64,000 nucleotides of DNA from Polyangiaceae bacterium (GCA_025936115.1 JAICTZ010000003.1:1-64000), one strand, 5' to 3'. Shown: positions 43,501-52,421, counted from the stretch's first letter. A program made the numbers and translations. Notes: generated by a model not told the origin, from the sequence alone.

Positions 43501-45414
43501 ATGGCTGACGGCGACGCCGCGAGCGACGAAGACGTAGCGGAAGACCTACGTCCCGAAGACGTCGCCACGGCAGCTCAGTCCACGCAGCGGCGCGCCAAGC
43601 CGCCCTCGTCCGCGCCGCCGGCGATCGACATCCAGATGGCGGACCTCGAAGACTCAATGCTCGCCTTCGTGCCCGACGGGGCCGAGAGCGTGCCCCCCGT
43701 GAGCCAGCCGGCGAGCGACCCGTACCTCGGCAAGATCATTGCGGAGCGCTACTTCGTCGAGCGGCTGCTGGGGGTGGGATCGATGGGCTTGGTTTACCGC
43801 TGCCGGCACGCCGTGCTCGACAAGACGGTCGCGCTCAAGATCATCCGTCAGGATCTCGCGCAGGACGAAGAGACGGTCGGCCGGTTCATGACCGAAGCCC
43901 GCTCGGCCTCGGCGATCGGCAGCGAGCACATCGTCGAGGTCCTCGACTTCGGCACGCTGTCCGACGGCGCGAGCTACATCGTGATGGAGTACCTCGAGGG
44001 CCTGACGCTCGGGGAAGCGCTCGACGCGCCCGGGGGTCTTTCCCTCGGCGACTCGCTCGATATCGCGATTCAAATGAGTGAAGCGCTCGGGGCGGCGCAC
44101 GCGGCCGGCGTCGTCCACCGCGACCTGAAGCCGGACAACGTCTTCTTGCTCCAGGGCGCCGGCGGCTTCTTCGTCAAGATCTTGGACTTTGGCATCGCCA
44201 AGATCATGCAAGGCGGCCAGAAGCTCACCGTCGCGGGCTCCGTCATCGGCACGCCGCACTACATGTCGCCCGAGCAAGCGACCGGCGCGCGCACCGACGC
44301 GCGGACGGACGTCTACTCACTCGGCGTCATCATGTACGAGATGGCGTGCGGCAAAGTTCCGTTCGACGCCGAGAACCCGCTCGCCGTGATATCGATGCAA
44401 GTGACGGACGAACCGCCGCCGCTGCGCAAGCGGATGCCGCCCGGTCGCACGCTCCCGCAGGGGCTGGAAGCCGTCATCCACAAGTGCCTCGCGAAGGACA
44501 CGACGGAGCGCTTCTCGACGATGGAAGACGTGCGGGCGGCCCTGCAGCGCATCGCCGGCGGTGGGGTGCCGCTCGTTGCGCCGCCGTCGAGTCAAGACAC
44601 GAACACGGACTCGTACAGCGACGAGCTCCATCAAGACACCGATTTTCGCGAGCTCCACGCGGGCGGACGCCGGCGGCGTTGGGTGGCGCGCGGCGCGATT
44701 TTGACGCTCTTCGCCGCTGTAGGAGCCGCGGGTTTTTTCGTGCTCAAGCCGCGCATCTCGGCCTTGGCCGCGGCGGTGCCCACGGCCGTGAACACGCTCA
44801 CGGCCGCGGCGCAGGCGGATACGACCACTGCGACGGCTACGGCGATAGCCCAGCCAGTCCCGCTCGGCAGCGCGCTGCTCGCGGGAATGGGAACGCCCGC
44901 TGCGGCGGCTGCGATGAACCCTGCTGCGGTAGCCGACGCGTCGGTGATCCACGTCGCGCTCATCCTCTTCCCGCTGAACGCGCACGTCGTCGACGGCGAC
45001 AAGGACCTCGGCATGATGCCGATCACGATCGACGTGAAACCGGGCGAGACGAAGGTCGTCAACGTGGTGCGCAAGGGCTACGTCACGCGGCCGCTCAAGC
45101 TCGACGGAACGAGGACGCGCATCGTCGTCGGCCTCGTCTCGAACGCGGCGGCGGCGAAGCGGCGCGGTAAGTCGCTCGACGCAGCCGTGGCCGAGGCGGA
45201 CCGCGCGGCGGCGATGCTCGCGGCGGACGATGCGGATACGGTGCCGACGACGGGCGGCAGGGTGACGCGGGCGACGCGCGGTGCGGAAACGGCGCGCGGT
45301 GCGGAAACGGCGAAGCTCAGTGCGGCGGAGAAGACGGACGTCGCCGCGGCGGCGCCGGTCAAGCCGCGTTCGGCCGTAGGGAAGACGCTCGCGCCGAATC
45401 CGTTCGGGGATTGA
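43501..45414 (+). CDS. Ser/Thr protein kinase with TM helix and PEGA-like domain
   Basis: 637 residues. A disordered N-terminus precedes the Hanks kinase (about 78-350): LGVGSMGLVY, VALKII, HRDLKPDN, DFGIAK, IGTPHYMSPEQATG and DVYSLGVIMYEMACGKVPF. One TM (VARGAILTLFAAVGAAGFFVL) follows, then an Ala/Thr-rich linker and an extracytoplasmic beta domain of PEGA type (HVALILFPLNAHVVDGDKDLGMMPITIDVKPGETKVVNVVRKGYVTRPLKL). PEGA domains bind surface structures. A typical myxobacterial receptor kinase. Confidence 0.92.
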   Translation: MADGDAASDEDVAEDLRPEDVATAAQSTQRRAKPPSSAPPAIDIQMADLEDSMLAFVPDGAESVPPVSQPASDPYLGKIIAERYFVERLLGVGSMGLVYRCRHAVLDKTVALKIIRQDLAQDEETVGRFMTEARSASAIGSEHIVEVLDFGTLSDGASYIVMEYLEGLTLGEALDAPGGLSLGDSLDIAIQMSEALGAAHAAGVVHRDLKPDNVFLLQGAGGFFVKILDFGIAKIMQGGQKLTVAGSVIGTPHYMSPEQATGARTDARTDVYSLGVIMYEMACGKVPFDAENPLAVISMQVTDEPPPLRKRMPPGRTLPQGLEAVIHKCLAKDTTERFSTMEDVRAALQRIAGGGVPLVAPPSSQDTNTDSYSDELHQDTDFRELHAGGRRRRWVARGAILTLFAAVGAAGFFVLKPRISALAAAVPTAVNTLTAAAQADTTTATATAIAQPVPLGSALLAGMGTPAAAAAMNPAAVADASVIHVALILFPLNAHVVDGDKDLGMMPITIDVKPGETKVVNVVRKGYVTRPLKLDGTRTRIVVGLVSNAAAAKRRGKSLDAAVAEADRAAAMLAADDADTVPTTGGRVTRATRGAETARGAETAKLSAAEKTDVAAAAPVKPRSAVGKTLAPNPFGD

Positions 45415-45636
45415 GCCGCGCCGGTGGAACGGCGAGCTCGAGACGAACGGCGCGGTCCAAGGCGATGAGCTCGAGGCGAGCGGCGTGGGCCGACGGGCTC
45501 GGGGCACATGGCGTCGCGCGCCGTAGGGCGGCCGACCGTTCATACAGCGCCGCGGCGGGGAACACGAGGCCGGGCCGCAAGCGAGCGGGCTGCGCTCCGA
45601 GACGGGCCAAAAGTCGCACGAAACGGGGGCCCGCGC

Positions 45637-45665
45637 TTGACACGTCGGACGGCGGGAGGTACACC
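45637..45665 (+). promoter_or_regulatory. tRNA-Gly promoter
   Basis: A perfect TTGACA (45637-45642), 17-bp spacer, TACACC (45660-45665), ending 12 bp before the tRNA. The rest of the 45415-45636 gap shows no gene. Confidence 0.65.
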
Positions 45666-45677
45666 GCCGGCTCTTTC

Positions 45678-45749
45678 GCGGGAGTAACTCAGCGGTAGAG
45701 TGCCACCTTGCCAAGGTGGACGTCGAGGGTTCAAATCCCTTCTCCCGCT
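45678..45749 (+). tRNA. tRNA-Gly(GCC)
   Basis: Acceptor GCGGGAG pairs with CTCCCGC, anticodon stem CCACC/GGTGG flanks the loop TTGCCAA with anticodon GCC, T-loop GGTTCAAATCC. CCA is not encoded. An intrinsic terminator follows within 3 bp. Confidence 0.97.
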
Positions 45750-45751
45750 CA

Positions 45752-45781
45752 ACGCCGGCCCCAACTGGGGCCGGCGTTTTT
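45752..45781 (+). terminator. Intrinsic terminator of tRNA-Gly
   Basis: Arms ACGCCGGCCCC and GGGGCCGGCGT (11 bp, perfect) around AACT, followed by TTTT. Strong rho-independent terminator; the minus-strand nirK fragment runs into it. Confidence 0.93.
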
Positions 45782-46284
45782 CGCTTGATGATGATCCCGT
45801 ACATGCCGTGAGTAAGGTGCTCCCACGGTTTGCCCTCAGCAGCGCAATGATACAGAAACGCGCCCTGTTCTCGCGCCTCGAAGCGGAGCTCGCGCGTCTC
45901 GCCCGGACGCACGTCGGTCTCGAGCGCGCCACCCCCGGGCGCTTCGAGCGCATGTAAATCGATATCGTGGGGTTCGGCGTTCTCCGCCGGATTCGTGAGC
46001 GTGAGCGCCACAGTGTCGCCCTCTCGCACGCGGAGGAGCGGGCCTGGCACGGTTCCGTTGAACGTCCAGACCGGCGTCTTCACGCCGGGCGCGAGCTCAC
46101 CGATGACTTCTTCGACGGTAAGGTCCACCTCGACCGTCGTCGGATCGCGAGCGCCTACCGGATCGGGGATCGCAATCGGATCCTTCGCGACGAGTACCGC
46201 CGGCGTCGGAGGCGGATCCGAGCGGCAAGCGGCGGCGGAGAGGAGGCACGCGATGAGCCCGGGAGAGCACCTCCCGAGTGACAT
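45781..46284 (-). pseudogene. Truncated, nonstop copper nitrite reductase N-terminal domain
   Basis: About 168 residues of NirK-type cupredoxin domain 1: lipoprotein-like signal (LIACLLSAAAC), WTFNGTVPGPLLRVREGDTVALTLTNPAENAEPHDIDLHA, and YHCAAEGKPWEHLTHGMYGIII. The type-1 copper ligands (H106, C147, H156, M161) and the domain-1 type-2 histidines (H111, H146) are present. The second domain is absent: homology ends at the tRNA-Gly terminator, and the frame has no stop until 44317, running antisense through the tRNA and the kinase. A remnant of a rearranged nirK, or a single-domain cupredoxin that lost its stop. Confidence 0.75.
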
Positions 46285-46343
46285 CCGTCAGCTCACGCGC
46301 GTTGTGGGAGCTCATGGGCTCCCATCGCCCACGTGGGCGCGCG

Positions 46344-46359
46344 CATGACGGCCGTCACG
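46344..46359. promoter_or_regulatory. CATGACGGCCGTCAcG palindrome upstream of the nirK fragment
   Basis: The inner 12 bp TGACGGCCGTCA is perfect. It lies 60-75 bp upstream of the nirK fragment start, in the 127-bp gap after the radical-SAM gene. The same palindrome recurs upstream of the GH45-like gene and of the choice-of-anchor/expansin operon. Confidence 0.6.
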
Positions 46360-46411
46360 TCTCCAAGCGTGAACGCGGATGCCAAGCGCGTCAGCGTGCG
46401 CGCGCGCTCTC

Positions 46412-48091
46412 TCACGTGGGACCGGACTCGACCGCTCGCCGGCGGAGGCGGTCGAGCGGGACCACGCGTGTCGCCTCGGGCAAAGGCGCCGGACCTGGGT
46501 CATCGGTCGGCCGGAGGTTTCGTTCGAGCCATGCCGCCTCTCCGAGCTCCTCGAGGGCGCGTTGCTGTTCGGCGATGCGTTCGTAGCAATACGGGAGCAT
46601 GGACGAGAAGTGGACGTAGAGCACCGAGAGCGTGACGAGCGCCTCGACGCCGGAGGGGTTACTGAACATGACTCGAGCGAGCGCGTGCACGAAGGGCCAG
46701 CGTGTGGCTCGAACCGCCAGCATCGCCACGGCGAGGCGGAAGAACAGCCGGACGTTCCGGAGCGTGAGGTGCCAGCTGTAGAAGAGCTTCGGCACCGTAT
46801 TCAAACGCGAGGCGACGTTCGTGCAGCGAGCAAAGTAGTTCGCCGGCTCGAACGCATGCCGCATCACGCGCACGAGGTCGCGGAGGACGTCGCCCGCAGG
46901 CCGCTCCGGCTTGAACTGAAGACCGGCAGAGACTTGATCGCGCGCGACGACCGTATGGCGCGCGCGCGGGAAGAGTCGGCCTTCGCGATCGAGACGCTTG
47001 GCAAGCTGGGTGCCGGGCAGCGGGTACACGACGCCCGCCATCACCCACGGAATGCTGGCTTCGTCGATGCAGCGCACGATCCGATCGGCGATGTCGCCCG
47101 CCTCGCCGTCGAGCCCGAGCAGGAAGCCGGAGTGGATCGTCGCGCCGGCTCGACGATAAATCCTGTCTGCCGCCTCGCTGATGGAGAAGCCGATGTTTTG
47201 CGGCTTCTGTGCCGTGCGCAGAGCGTGCTCGTCGGGCGTCTCGATGCCGACCAGGAAGTACTTGAAGCGCGCGGCGCGCAGGAGCTCGAGGAGCTCGGGG
47301 TCGCGCGCGACATTGAGCGTCACCGAGGTCGAGAGCTGAAATGGGTAACGGTGAGCCTCGAGCCACGCTGCGATGCCGCGTAGAAAGGGCTTCACCGTCT
47401 TCATATGGCCGACCAGGTTGTCGTCGAAGAAGTCGAGCTGCCCGCGATATCCGAGCTCATAGAGCCTCTGCATTTCAGCCAGGACCTGGGGGAGCGACTT
47501 CGTCCGGTACGGACCTTGGAACAGGTCGACGACGTTGCAGAACTCGCAGCTGTACGGGCAACCTCGAGAGTACTGGATGCCGACGTACAGGTACTTTCGA
47601 TGATCGATCAGATCGAAGCGAGGCACCGGGCTCGCGTGCAGGTTCGCGGCCTGATCGCTGCGGTAAATCCCGCTTTCCACACCTCGCGCCAGGTCCGTGA
47701 GCAGCCCGGGCAGTGTCACCTCCGCTTCACCGAGACAGAGGAAGTTGGCGCCCGCTTCGACGTACGGTGCAGGCGTCAGGCTCGGATCGGGGCCGCCGAC
47801 AATCACGCGAAGTCCGAGCGCCCGGGCGCGGCGGATCACGGCGAGCGCCCTGTCCCGGTGAACGATCTTGCTCCCGACGAGGACGAGCTCGGCCCACTCG
47901 AAGTCTGCCTCGGTCAACGGCGCGACGTTCTCGTCGACGAGCCGAAGCTCCCAATCGGCAGGGAGCAGCGCGGCGACCGTCAGAAGCCCGAGCGGAGGCG
48001 TCATGTACTCGACGCCTGCGAGAGCACAGACTTTCTCGAAGTTCCAAAAAGAAAAGCTGTCGAACTTGGGCCATACGAGCAGCGCCTTCAT
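46412..48091 (-). CDS. B12-binding-domain radical SAM protein
   Basis: ATG 48091 (MKALLVWPKFDSFSFWNFEKVCALAGVEYMTPPLGLLTVAALLP); the long upstream extension is antisense to the next gene. The N-terminal cobalamin-binding Rossmann part (to about 145) is followed by the radical SAM core with SRGCPYSCEFCNVV (CxxxCxxC) and DDNLVGHMKTVKPFLRGI, and a C-terminal helical domain of about 180 residues as in the DUF4070 group (hopanoid-methylase-like and related enzymes). Product unknown. Located upstream of the nirK fragment on the same strand. Confidence 0.87.
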   Translation of the reverse strand: MKALLVWPKFDSFSFWNFEKVCALAGVEYMTPPLGLLTVAALLPADWELRLVDENVAPLTEADFEWAELVLVGSKIVHRDRALAVIRRARALGLRVIVGGPDPSLTPAPYVEAGANFLCLGEAEVTLPGLLTDLARGVESGIYRSDQAANLHASPVPRFDLIDHRKYLYVGIQYSRGCPYSCEFCNVVDLFQGPYRTKSLPQVLAEMQRLYELGYRGQLDFFDDNLVGHMKTVKPFLRGIAAWLEAHRYPFQLSTSVTLNVARDPELLELLRAARFKYFLVGIETPDEHALRTAQKPQNIGFSISEAADRIYRRAGATIHSGFLLGLDGEAGDIADRIVRCIDEASIPWVMAGVVYPLPGTQLAKRLDREGRLFPRARHTVVARDQVSAGLQFKPERPAGDVLRDLVRVMRHAFEPANYFARCTNVASRLNTVPKLFYSWHLTLRNVRLFFRLAVAMLAVRATRWPFVHALARVMFSNPSGVEALVTLSVLYVHFSSMLPYCYERIAEQQRALEELGEAAWLERNLRPTDDPGPAPLPEATRVVPLDRLRRRAVESGPT

Positions 48092-48130
48092 GAGGATGAG
48101 CGGTGATAGCGGCTCACGGCGTGCGTCGGA

Positions 48131-49138
48131 GTGACGGAAATCAGCCCGCAGACCCCCAGAGCCCTCCGAACTGACGCCGATCAGCTCCGCGCGGCGCGCA
48201 ACGGCCTCGAGCTCGACCGAGACCTTCTGCTCGAGTTGCGGCGAGCAGGCCTCGTCGGCATCACGTTCCACGTCGACTCGCGTCAAGGTCGACCCGGCTG
48301 GCGCGACAAGACCGAGGCGCAGATGAACGAGCTCCGGTCGACGTTCGCCGAGATGGTGGCGAGCGTCGGTGGGCTCTCCTGCGCCTTCAATTCGACCGTG
48401 TACGACGAAACACTGGCGCAGGTGCCGGACATCGTGACCTGGGCGGCAGCCAACATCGACAAGGTGCACACGATCGTATTCATCACCTACCGAGCAGCCG
48501 CCCTCGCCGGCTATGACTATTACGCGCAAGGCCGTCCCGTAGACATGGGCGAGATCGTCTATTCCGCGCAGGCGCCCAAGCGCATCGACATCAGCTCGCG
48601 CGACGTCGTCGCCACGATCCAGGGTCGATACCCGGAGTTCGCGCCCGCCGCCTACCTGAACGGCACGGAAAAGCCGGACTCCTTCAAGTGGTTACTCGCG
48701 CTACGCGCCGGGAGCCGGACCAAAGTCCACGGCTATTTCGGACCCAAGTTCGTCGAGGCAACCCAAGTCGGCTATCACTTCGCCAACGGACGGTACTTGG
48801 CGTACGCGCCCTCCTGGATGCTCGGCCTCGGCCGCGCGGCCCTCATCGGTTCGGTATGGGATCGCGGAGCGCGCGCGGCGGCGGCGACATACCTCCGCGC
48901 TCTTGCCCGAAGGCCACGGACCTTACGCGACTCGGTGCACTTGCAGGCCATCATGGTGATTCAGCCCATTGATGTGCTCGAGGACGGCCGGCAGAACATG
49001 TGCGACGGCTGCCCCGACATGACCCTCCACGAGGGGCGCCTCGCCTGGTCGTGCCGCCTCGAGGAGCTCCGACGTTTCGGCAGCTTCGTGTCGAGCGTTC
49101 CGAAAGCGACCTCGACGACGTCGGCACCCGCGCAATGA
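48131..49138 (+). pseudogene. Radical SAM enzyme lacking its N-terminal [4Fe-4S] segment
   Basis: The 335-aa frame (GTG 48131) begins in the middle of a radical SAM barrel: GLELDRDLLLELRRAGLVGITFHVDSRQGRPGW corresponds to the usual TNG...D..LL..L..AGL..I.FH.D segment, and the C-terminus MCDGCPDMTLHEGRLAWSCRLEE is intact. The CxxxCxxC motif and about 100 preceding residues are missing, with only 39 bp to the divergent radical SAM gene. Therefore probably a 5'-truncated pseudogene; an activity without the cluster seems unlikely. Confidence 0.65.
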
Positions 49139-49150
49139 GCTCGGAAGGGC

Positions 49151-49176
49151 GTTCCACCTGCTACAATTCGTAACAC
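49151..49176 (+). promoter_or_regulatory. Upstream activator site 1 of the NO regulon
   Basis: A 26-bp element starting GTTCCA and ending AACAC, identical at 20 of 26 positions to 53417-53442. It is centred about 75 bp before the -24 GG of the sigma-54 promoter at 49237, a normal distance for an enhancer. Confidence 0.65.
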
Positions 49177-49236
49177 TTCGACAGCGCGCTCTTGAAAACA
49201 CCCCGGGTTCTGGGCGCGAACGGGACGAACGCCGTC

Positions 49237-49253
49237 TTGGCGCGATCCGTGCA
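49237..49253 (+). promoter_or_regulatory. Sigma-54 promoter of the membrane-protein/DUF2249 operon
   Basis: TTGGCGCGATCCGTGCA: GG and GC are exactly 10 bp apart, as required for -24/-12 promoters. Transcription would begin near 49265. Confidence 0.65.
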
Positions 49254-49432
49254 CGACGGCTCACCGCGCGCCATCCCACACGCGCGATAGCCGAGACCGT
49301 GGTCGCATGACCATTCAACCGAGGCTCGCAGCAGCCGAATTACACAGCTCGCAAGTGAAGCGTCAGACGCCTGTGGTCGTCCGGAGCAGTCGGCTCGCCG
49401 TGCCAGGGACGGGCGGCTTCACGGGAGCGACA

Positions 49433-50659
49433 ATGCCGCCGCTGCAGCTTCCGGGCGAACACTTCGCGACCGCGCTCGGATTCATGGCGCTCGGTGCGCT
49501 GTGTCTCGTGTTCATCGCGCCGGAGCTTGCGGCAGGCGCCTTTCTCACGCCTCACGTCGCTGCCGTTACGCATTTGTTCACGCTCGGGTTCATCTCGCTC
49601 TCGATTTTCGGTGCGCTCTATCAGTTCTTGCCGATTGCGGTCGGCGCATCGATCCGCTTCGAGCGCCTCGCCCACGTGACGTTCGCGCTGCTCGTGCTCG
49701 GCATTCCGGTCTTCGTGGGCACGCTCGCCGAGGGGCTCTTGCGCTTCGTCCCGGTCGGTGGCGCGCTGGTCGCGCTGGCGTTCGCGCTCTTCGCCGTGAA
49801 CCTCGCGTGGACGCTCGCTCAGGCACCCGAGCGAAACCTTACCTGGTGGGCCCTCGCAGGAGCCTGCGCGTTCTTGGTGATCACGCTCGGGTTCGGGCTG
49901 ACCCTGGCGCTGAACCTCGCGGACGCGGGCCTTGGCGCGGCGCGTTTTGACTTTCTCCTTCGCCACGTTCACGTAGCGCTCGCCGGTTGGGTGATGTTGG
50001 TCGTCGCGGGCGTCGCGCAGCGGCTTTTACCGATGTTCCTGCTCTCTCATGGCGCGAGCGAGCTGCCGGCGCGTCTTGCCGTCATCTGCCTCGCGACCGG
50101 GTCTCTGGCCCTAGCGCTGCCGCTCGTCGAACGCCTGCACTGCGCCGCCTGGTTCATCATCGGTGCGGGAGCCGTCGCGTTCCTCGTCCAAGCTGCGCTG
50201 TTCTACGGGCATCGCCGCCGAAAGGAGCTCGACCCCGGCATGCGACTCGCGTTCGCCGGTCTTGCGGGCATCGGTGCCGCGCTGGCGATAGCTCCGTTTG
50301 CCCTCGTGCAGGGATGGCACAACGTGCGCGCCATCACGGCTTACATGTTCTTGCTCGTGGTAGGCGGATTCACACTCTTCATCGCCGGTCATTACTTCAA
50401 GATCGTACCGTTTCTCGTCTGGCAACATCGCTTCGGTCCACGCGTCGGCAAACAGCCGGTGCCGCGCGTATCCGAGCTCTATTCGGCACGCCCTGCCGAG
50501 CTCGCGGTCCGGGCGTTCCCCATCAGCGTAGCTACCGCGGCGCTCGGCATCATGCTGGGGATCCCAGGGTTGGTCCGACTGGGCGCGATGGGCTTCTTCG
50601 GGAGCGTCTTGCTCGAGGTACGCGAGATGGTGCGCATTGCGCGAGCGAGGCCCGCGTGA
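49433..50659 (+). CDS. Polytopic His-containing membrane protein (NnrS/cbb3-subunit-I-like)
   Basis: ATG 49433 with GGGAG 5 nt upstream; an in-frame ATG at 49307 adds 42 low-quality residues. About 12 TM helices in 408 residues. Histidines sit inside or at the ends of helices (TPHVAAVTHLFTLGFISLSIFGALYQFLP, LLRHVHVALAGWVMLV, GHYFKIVPFLVWQHRFG), as in heme-copper-like or NnrS-family proteins tied to nitrogen-oxide metabolism. It overlaps the following DUF2249 gene by GTGA. Its role in NO handling or electron transfer is inferred from context. Confidence 0.75.
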   Translation: MPPLQLPGEHFATALGFMALGALCLVFIAPELAAGAFLTPHVAAVTHLFTLGFISLSIFGALYQFLPIAVGASIRFERLAHVTFALLVLGIPVFVGTLAEGLLRFVPVGGALVALAFALFAVNLAWTLAQAPERNLTWWALAGACAFLVITLGFGLTLALNLADAGLGAARFDFLLRHVHVALAGWVMLVVAGVAQRLLPMFLLSHGASELPARLAVICLATGSLALALPLVERLHCAAWFIIGAGAVAFLVQAALFYGHRRRKELDPGMRLAFAGLAGIGAALAIAPFALVQGWHNVRAITAYMFLLVVGGFTLFIAGHYFKIVPFLVWQHRFGPRVGKQPVPRVSELYSARPAELAVRAFPISVATAALGIMLGIPGLVRLGAMGFFGSVLLEVREMVRIARARPA

Positions 50660-51471
50660 CGCAGTCGATTCGGCTCGATGATCGCATCAGCGCGGTGTTG
50701 GCGCGTGACCCGCGCATGCTCGGGGTACTGCTCTCCGCGTCCCCGACGTTCTCTCATTTACGCAACCCGCTCGTGCGAAAGACCATGGCCAAGCTCGCCA
50801 CCGTGGAGCAAGCGGCTCGTGTCGCCGGCATCGACGCGCATGAGCTCGTCGAGCGGCTCAATCGCGCGCTCGCGGGAGAGCCGCTGCCGAGCGATCCCGT
50901 GCGGCGCTCTTCGGCGCTAACGCCGCCCGAAAACTCGGCGCGGCCTTGCCCGGCACCCGAAGACAAGATCATCGAATGTGACGTGCGCGATGAGCTGCGC
51001 GCGGGTCACGAACCACTGAAGACCATCATCGCCGCGGCCGCCCGCGTCGCCCCCGATGGCGCGCTCAGATTACGCGCCATCTTCGAGCCCGTGCCGCTCT
51101 ATCACGTGCTCGGCCGCCAGGGTTTCCAGCACTTTGCCGAACGCCTGGGCGACGAGGATTGGTGCGTCTACTTCTGGCGCGGCGCCGCTCCTCGGCAGGA
51201 GACTGCCGTGCTTCCGGCAGGAGTGGCCACTCCGCTCGCCGGCGAGCCGAACACCGTCGTGCTGGACGTGCGCGGGCTCGAGCCACCGGAGCCGCTAGTC
51301 CGCACCCTGGTGGCGCTCGAAAGCCTGCCGCGTGGGGCGACCCTCGTCCAAATCAACGAGCGCGTGCCGCAGTTCTTGCTCCCTCGCCTGCACGAGCGCG
51401 GCTTCAGCCACGAGATCGCCGAAAGCTCCCCGGAGCTCGTGCGCATCGTCATTCGTCACGCGAACAGTTGA
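50656..51471 (+). CDS. DUF1858-DUF2249 multidomain protein
   Basis: GTG 50656 (4-bp GTGA overlap with the membrane protein). The N-terminus (IRLDDRISAVLARDPRMLGVLLSASPTFSHLRNPLVRKTMAKLATVEQAARVAGIDAHELVERL) is a DUF1858-like helical domain, usually found beside hybrid-cluster and nitrogen-oxide proteins. It is followed by two DUF2249-like alpha/beta domains (IECDVRDELRAGHEPLKTIIAAAARVAPDGALRLRAIFEPVPLYHVLGRQGF and VVLDVRGLEPPEPLVRTLVALESLPRGATLVQINERVPQFLLPRLHERGF). Biochemical function is unknown. Confidence 0.82.
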   Translation: MTQSIRLDDRISAVLARDPRMLGVLLSASPTFSHLRNPLVRKTMAKLATVEQAARVAGIDAHELVERLNRALAGEPLPSDPVRRSSALTPPENSARPCPAPEDKIIECDVRDELRAGHEPLKTIIAAAARVAPDGALRLRAIFEPVPLYHVLGRQGFQHFAERLGDEDWCVYFWRGAAPRQETAVLPAGVATPLAGEPNTVVLDVRGLEPPEPLVRTLVALESLPRGATLVQINERVPQFLLPRLHERGFSHEIAESSPELVRIVIRHANS

Positions 51472-51481
51472 GGAAAACAAA

Positions 51482-51718
51482 ATGAACAAACCCAATTCGA
51501 TCGAGCTCGATATCCGCAGCGTCCCCCCGCGCGAAAAGCACCCCACGATCTTCCGCACTTTCGATGCTCTCGCACAAGGCGAGTCGTTCACGCTCATCAA
51601 CGATCACGATCCGTTCCCGTTGCGCCACCAATTCGAGGCGACCCGGACCGGTCAATTCACCTGGAACTACGTCGAAAGCGGGCCCGCCGTCTGGCGCGTC
51701 TCAATCGGAAGGGCATAG
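51482..51718 (+). CDS. DUF2249 single-domain protein, 78 aa
   Basis: ATG 51482 preceded by GAGGA. One DUF2249 unit: IELDIRSVPPREKHPTIFRTFDALAQGESFTLINDHDPFPLRHQFEATRTGQFTWNYVESGPAVWRVSI. The conserved INDHDPFPLRHQF loop has two His and two Asp that could bind a metal or heme. Third gene of the sigma-54 operon. Confidence 0.85.
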   Translation: MNKPNSIELDIRSVPPREKHPTIFRTFDALAQGESFTLINDHDPFPLRHQFEATRTGQFTWNYVESGPAVWRVSIGRA

Positions 51719-51720
51719 CT

Positions 51721-51972
51721 ATGCCGCTCGGAGTGACAGCCCAAGGTGTTCTCGACATCCGGCCGATCGAGCCGAAGGCTCGGATGGACACGCTCCTCGG
51801 AGCGTATCGCGCGCTCGTCCCTGGACGAGCCTTGAGCATTACTTTCGATCACGACCCAGCTTGTTTGTATTACACGCTGCAGGCAATGGAGCCCGAAGGA
51901 TCCTTCGCGTTCGATCGCCTCGAGAGCGGGCCGGACGTGTGGCGAATCAGCGTGCGTAAAGTCGCAGGCTGA
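51721..51972 (+). CDS. DUF2249 single-domain protein, 83 aa
   Basis: ATG 51721, 2 bp after the previous stop. Pattern VLDIRPIEPKARMDTLLGAYRALVPGRALSITFDHDPACLYYTLQAMEPEGSFAFDRLESGPDVWRISVRK parallels the preceding gene, with a diverged FDHDPACLYYTL loop that retains HDP. The two probably arose by duplication and may form a heterodimer. Last gene of the operon; the MIP18-like gene converges 22 bp on. Confidence 0.82.
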   Translation: MPLGVTAQGVLDIRPIEPKARMDTLLGAYRALVPGRALSITFDHDPACLYYTLQAMEPEGSFAFDRLESGPDVWRISVRKVAG

Positions 51973-51994
51973 AGTTCGGCGACGGCGACGCGCC

Positions 51995-52312
51995 TCAACG
52001 CCAGCCGAGCGCGACGCGACCCGCGGCGGTGATGAGCTCGGGCGTCCATCGCTTCTCGAACGTGACATTCACTCGTACCTCATCGATGCCCTCGACGAGC
52101 TTTAGTCTCTGCTCGAGACCTCGCACCATGACGCTGCCGGCGGGGCACGATGGAGTCGTGAAGGTCATCTCGACGCGCGCGGTCCGCGTGCTCGGAATGT
52201 ACTCGATCCCGAACACGAGGCCCATATCCATCACGTTGAGCCCCGTCTCCGGGTCGATCACGTCGCGGGCTGCGCGCGCTAGCTCGTCGTGAATTCGATC
52301 GTCGCTCACCAT
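51995..52312 (-). CDS. MIP18/DUF59 (PaaD/SufT-like) iron-sulfur assembly protein
   Basis: ATG 52312 (MVSDDRIHDELARAARDVIDPETGLNVMDMGLVFGIEYI). Contains the DPE and the conserved MTFTTPSCPAGSVM, whose Cys is the reactive residue of the family, and ends with VRVNVTFEKRWTPELIT. 105 residues. Members assist Fe-S cluster maturation. Downstream of the sigma-54 activator on the same strand, fitting repair of NO-damaged clusters. Confidence 0.88.
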   Translation of the reverse strand: MVSDDRIHDELARAARDVIDPETGLNVMDMGLVFGIEYIPSTRTARVEMTFTTPSCPAGSVMVRGLEQRLKLVEGIDEVRVNVTFEKRWTPELITAAGRVALGWR

Positions 52313-52421
52313 GGGCCCCCGGCGTGCAGATGTCGTGCCGGTGCCTTCGACTTGCGGTGCTCGTCTCGAATCAAGCCGGCGCGCAGTGACCGAGTCCATG
52401 AACAACGATGATTGCACGGCG

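Noticed and set aside
45359..45664. 101-codon minus-strand frame after the PEGA kinase
   Set aside because: Overlaps the kinase 3' end and the tRNA-Gly promoter; composition is the same as antisense shadows elsewhere.
44317..46284. 655-codon frame on the minus strand
   Set aside because: Only the first 168 codons look like a protein; the rest is antisense to tRNA-Gly (giving the familiar spurious GFEPSTSTLARWHS string) and to the Ser/Thr kinase.
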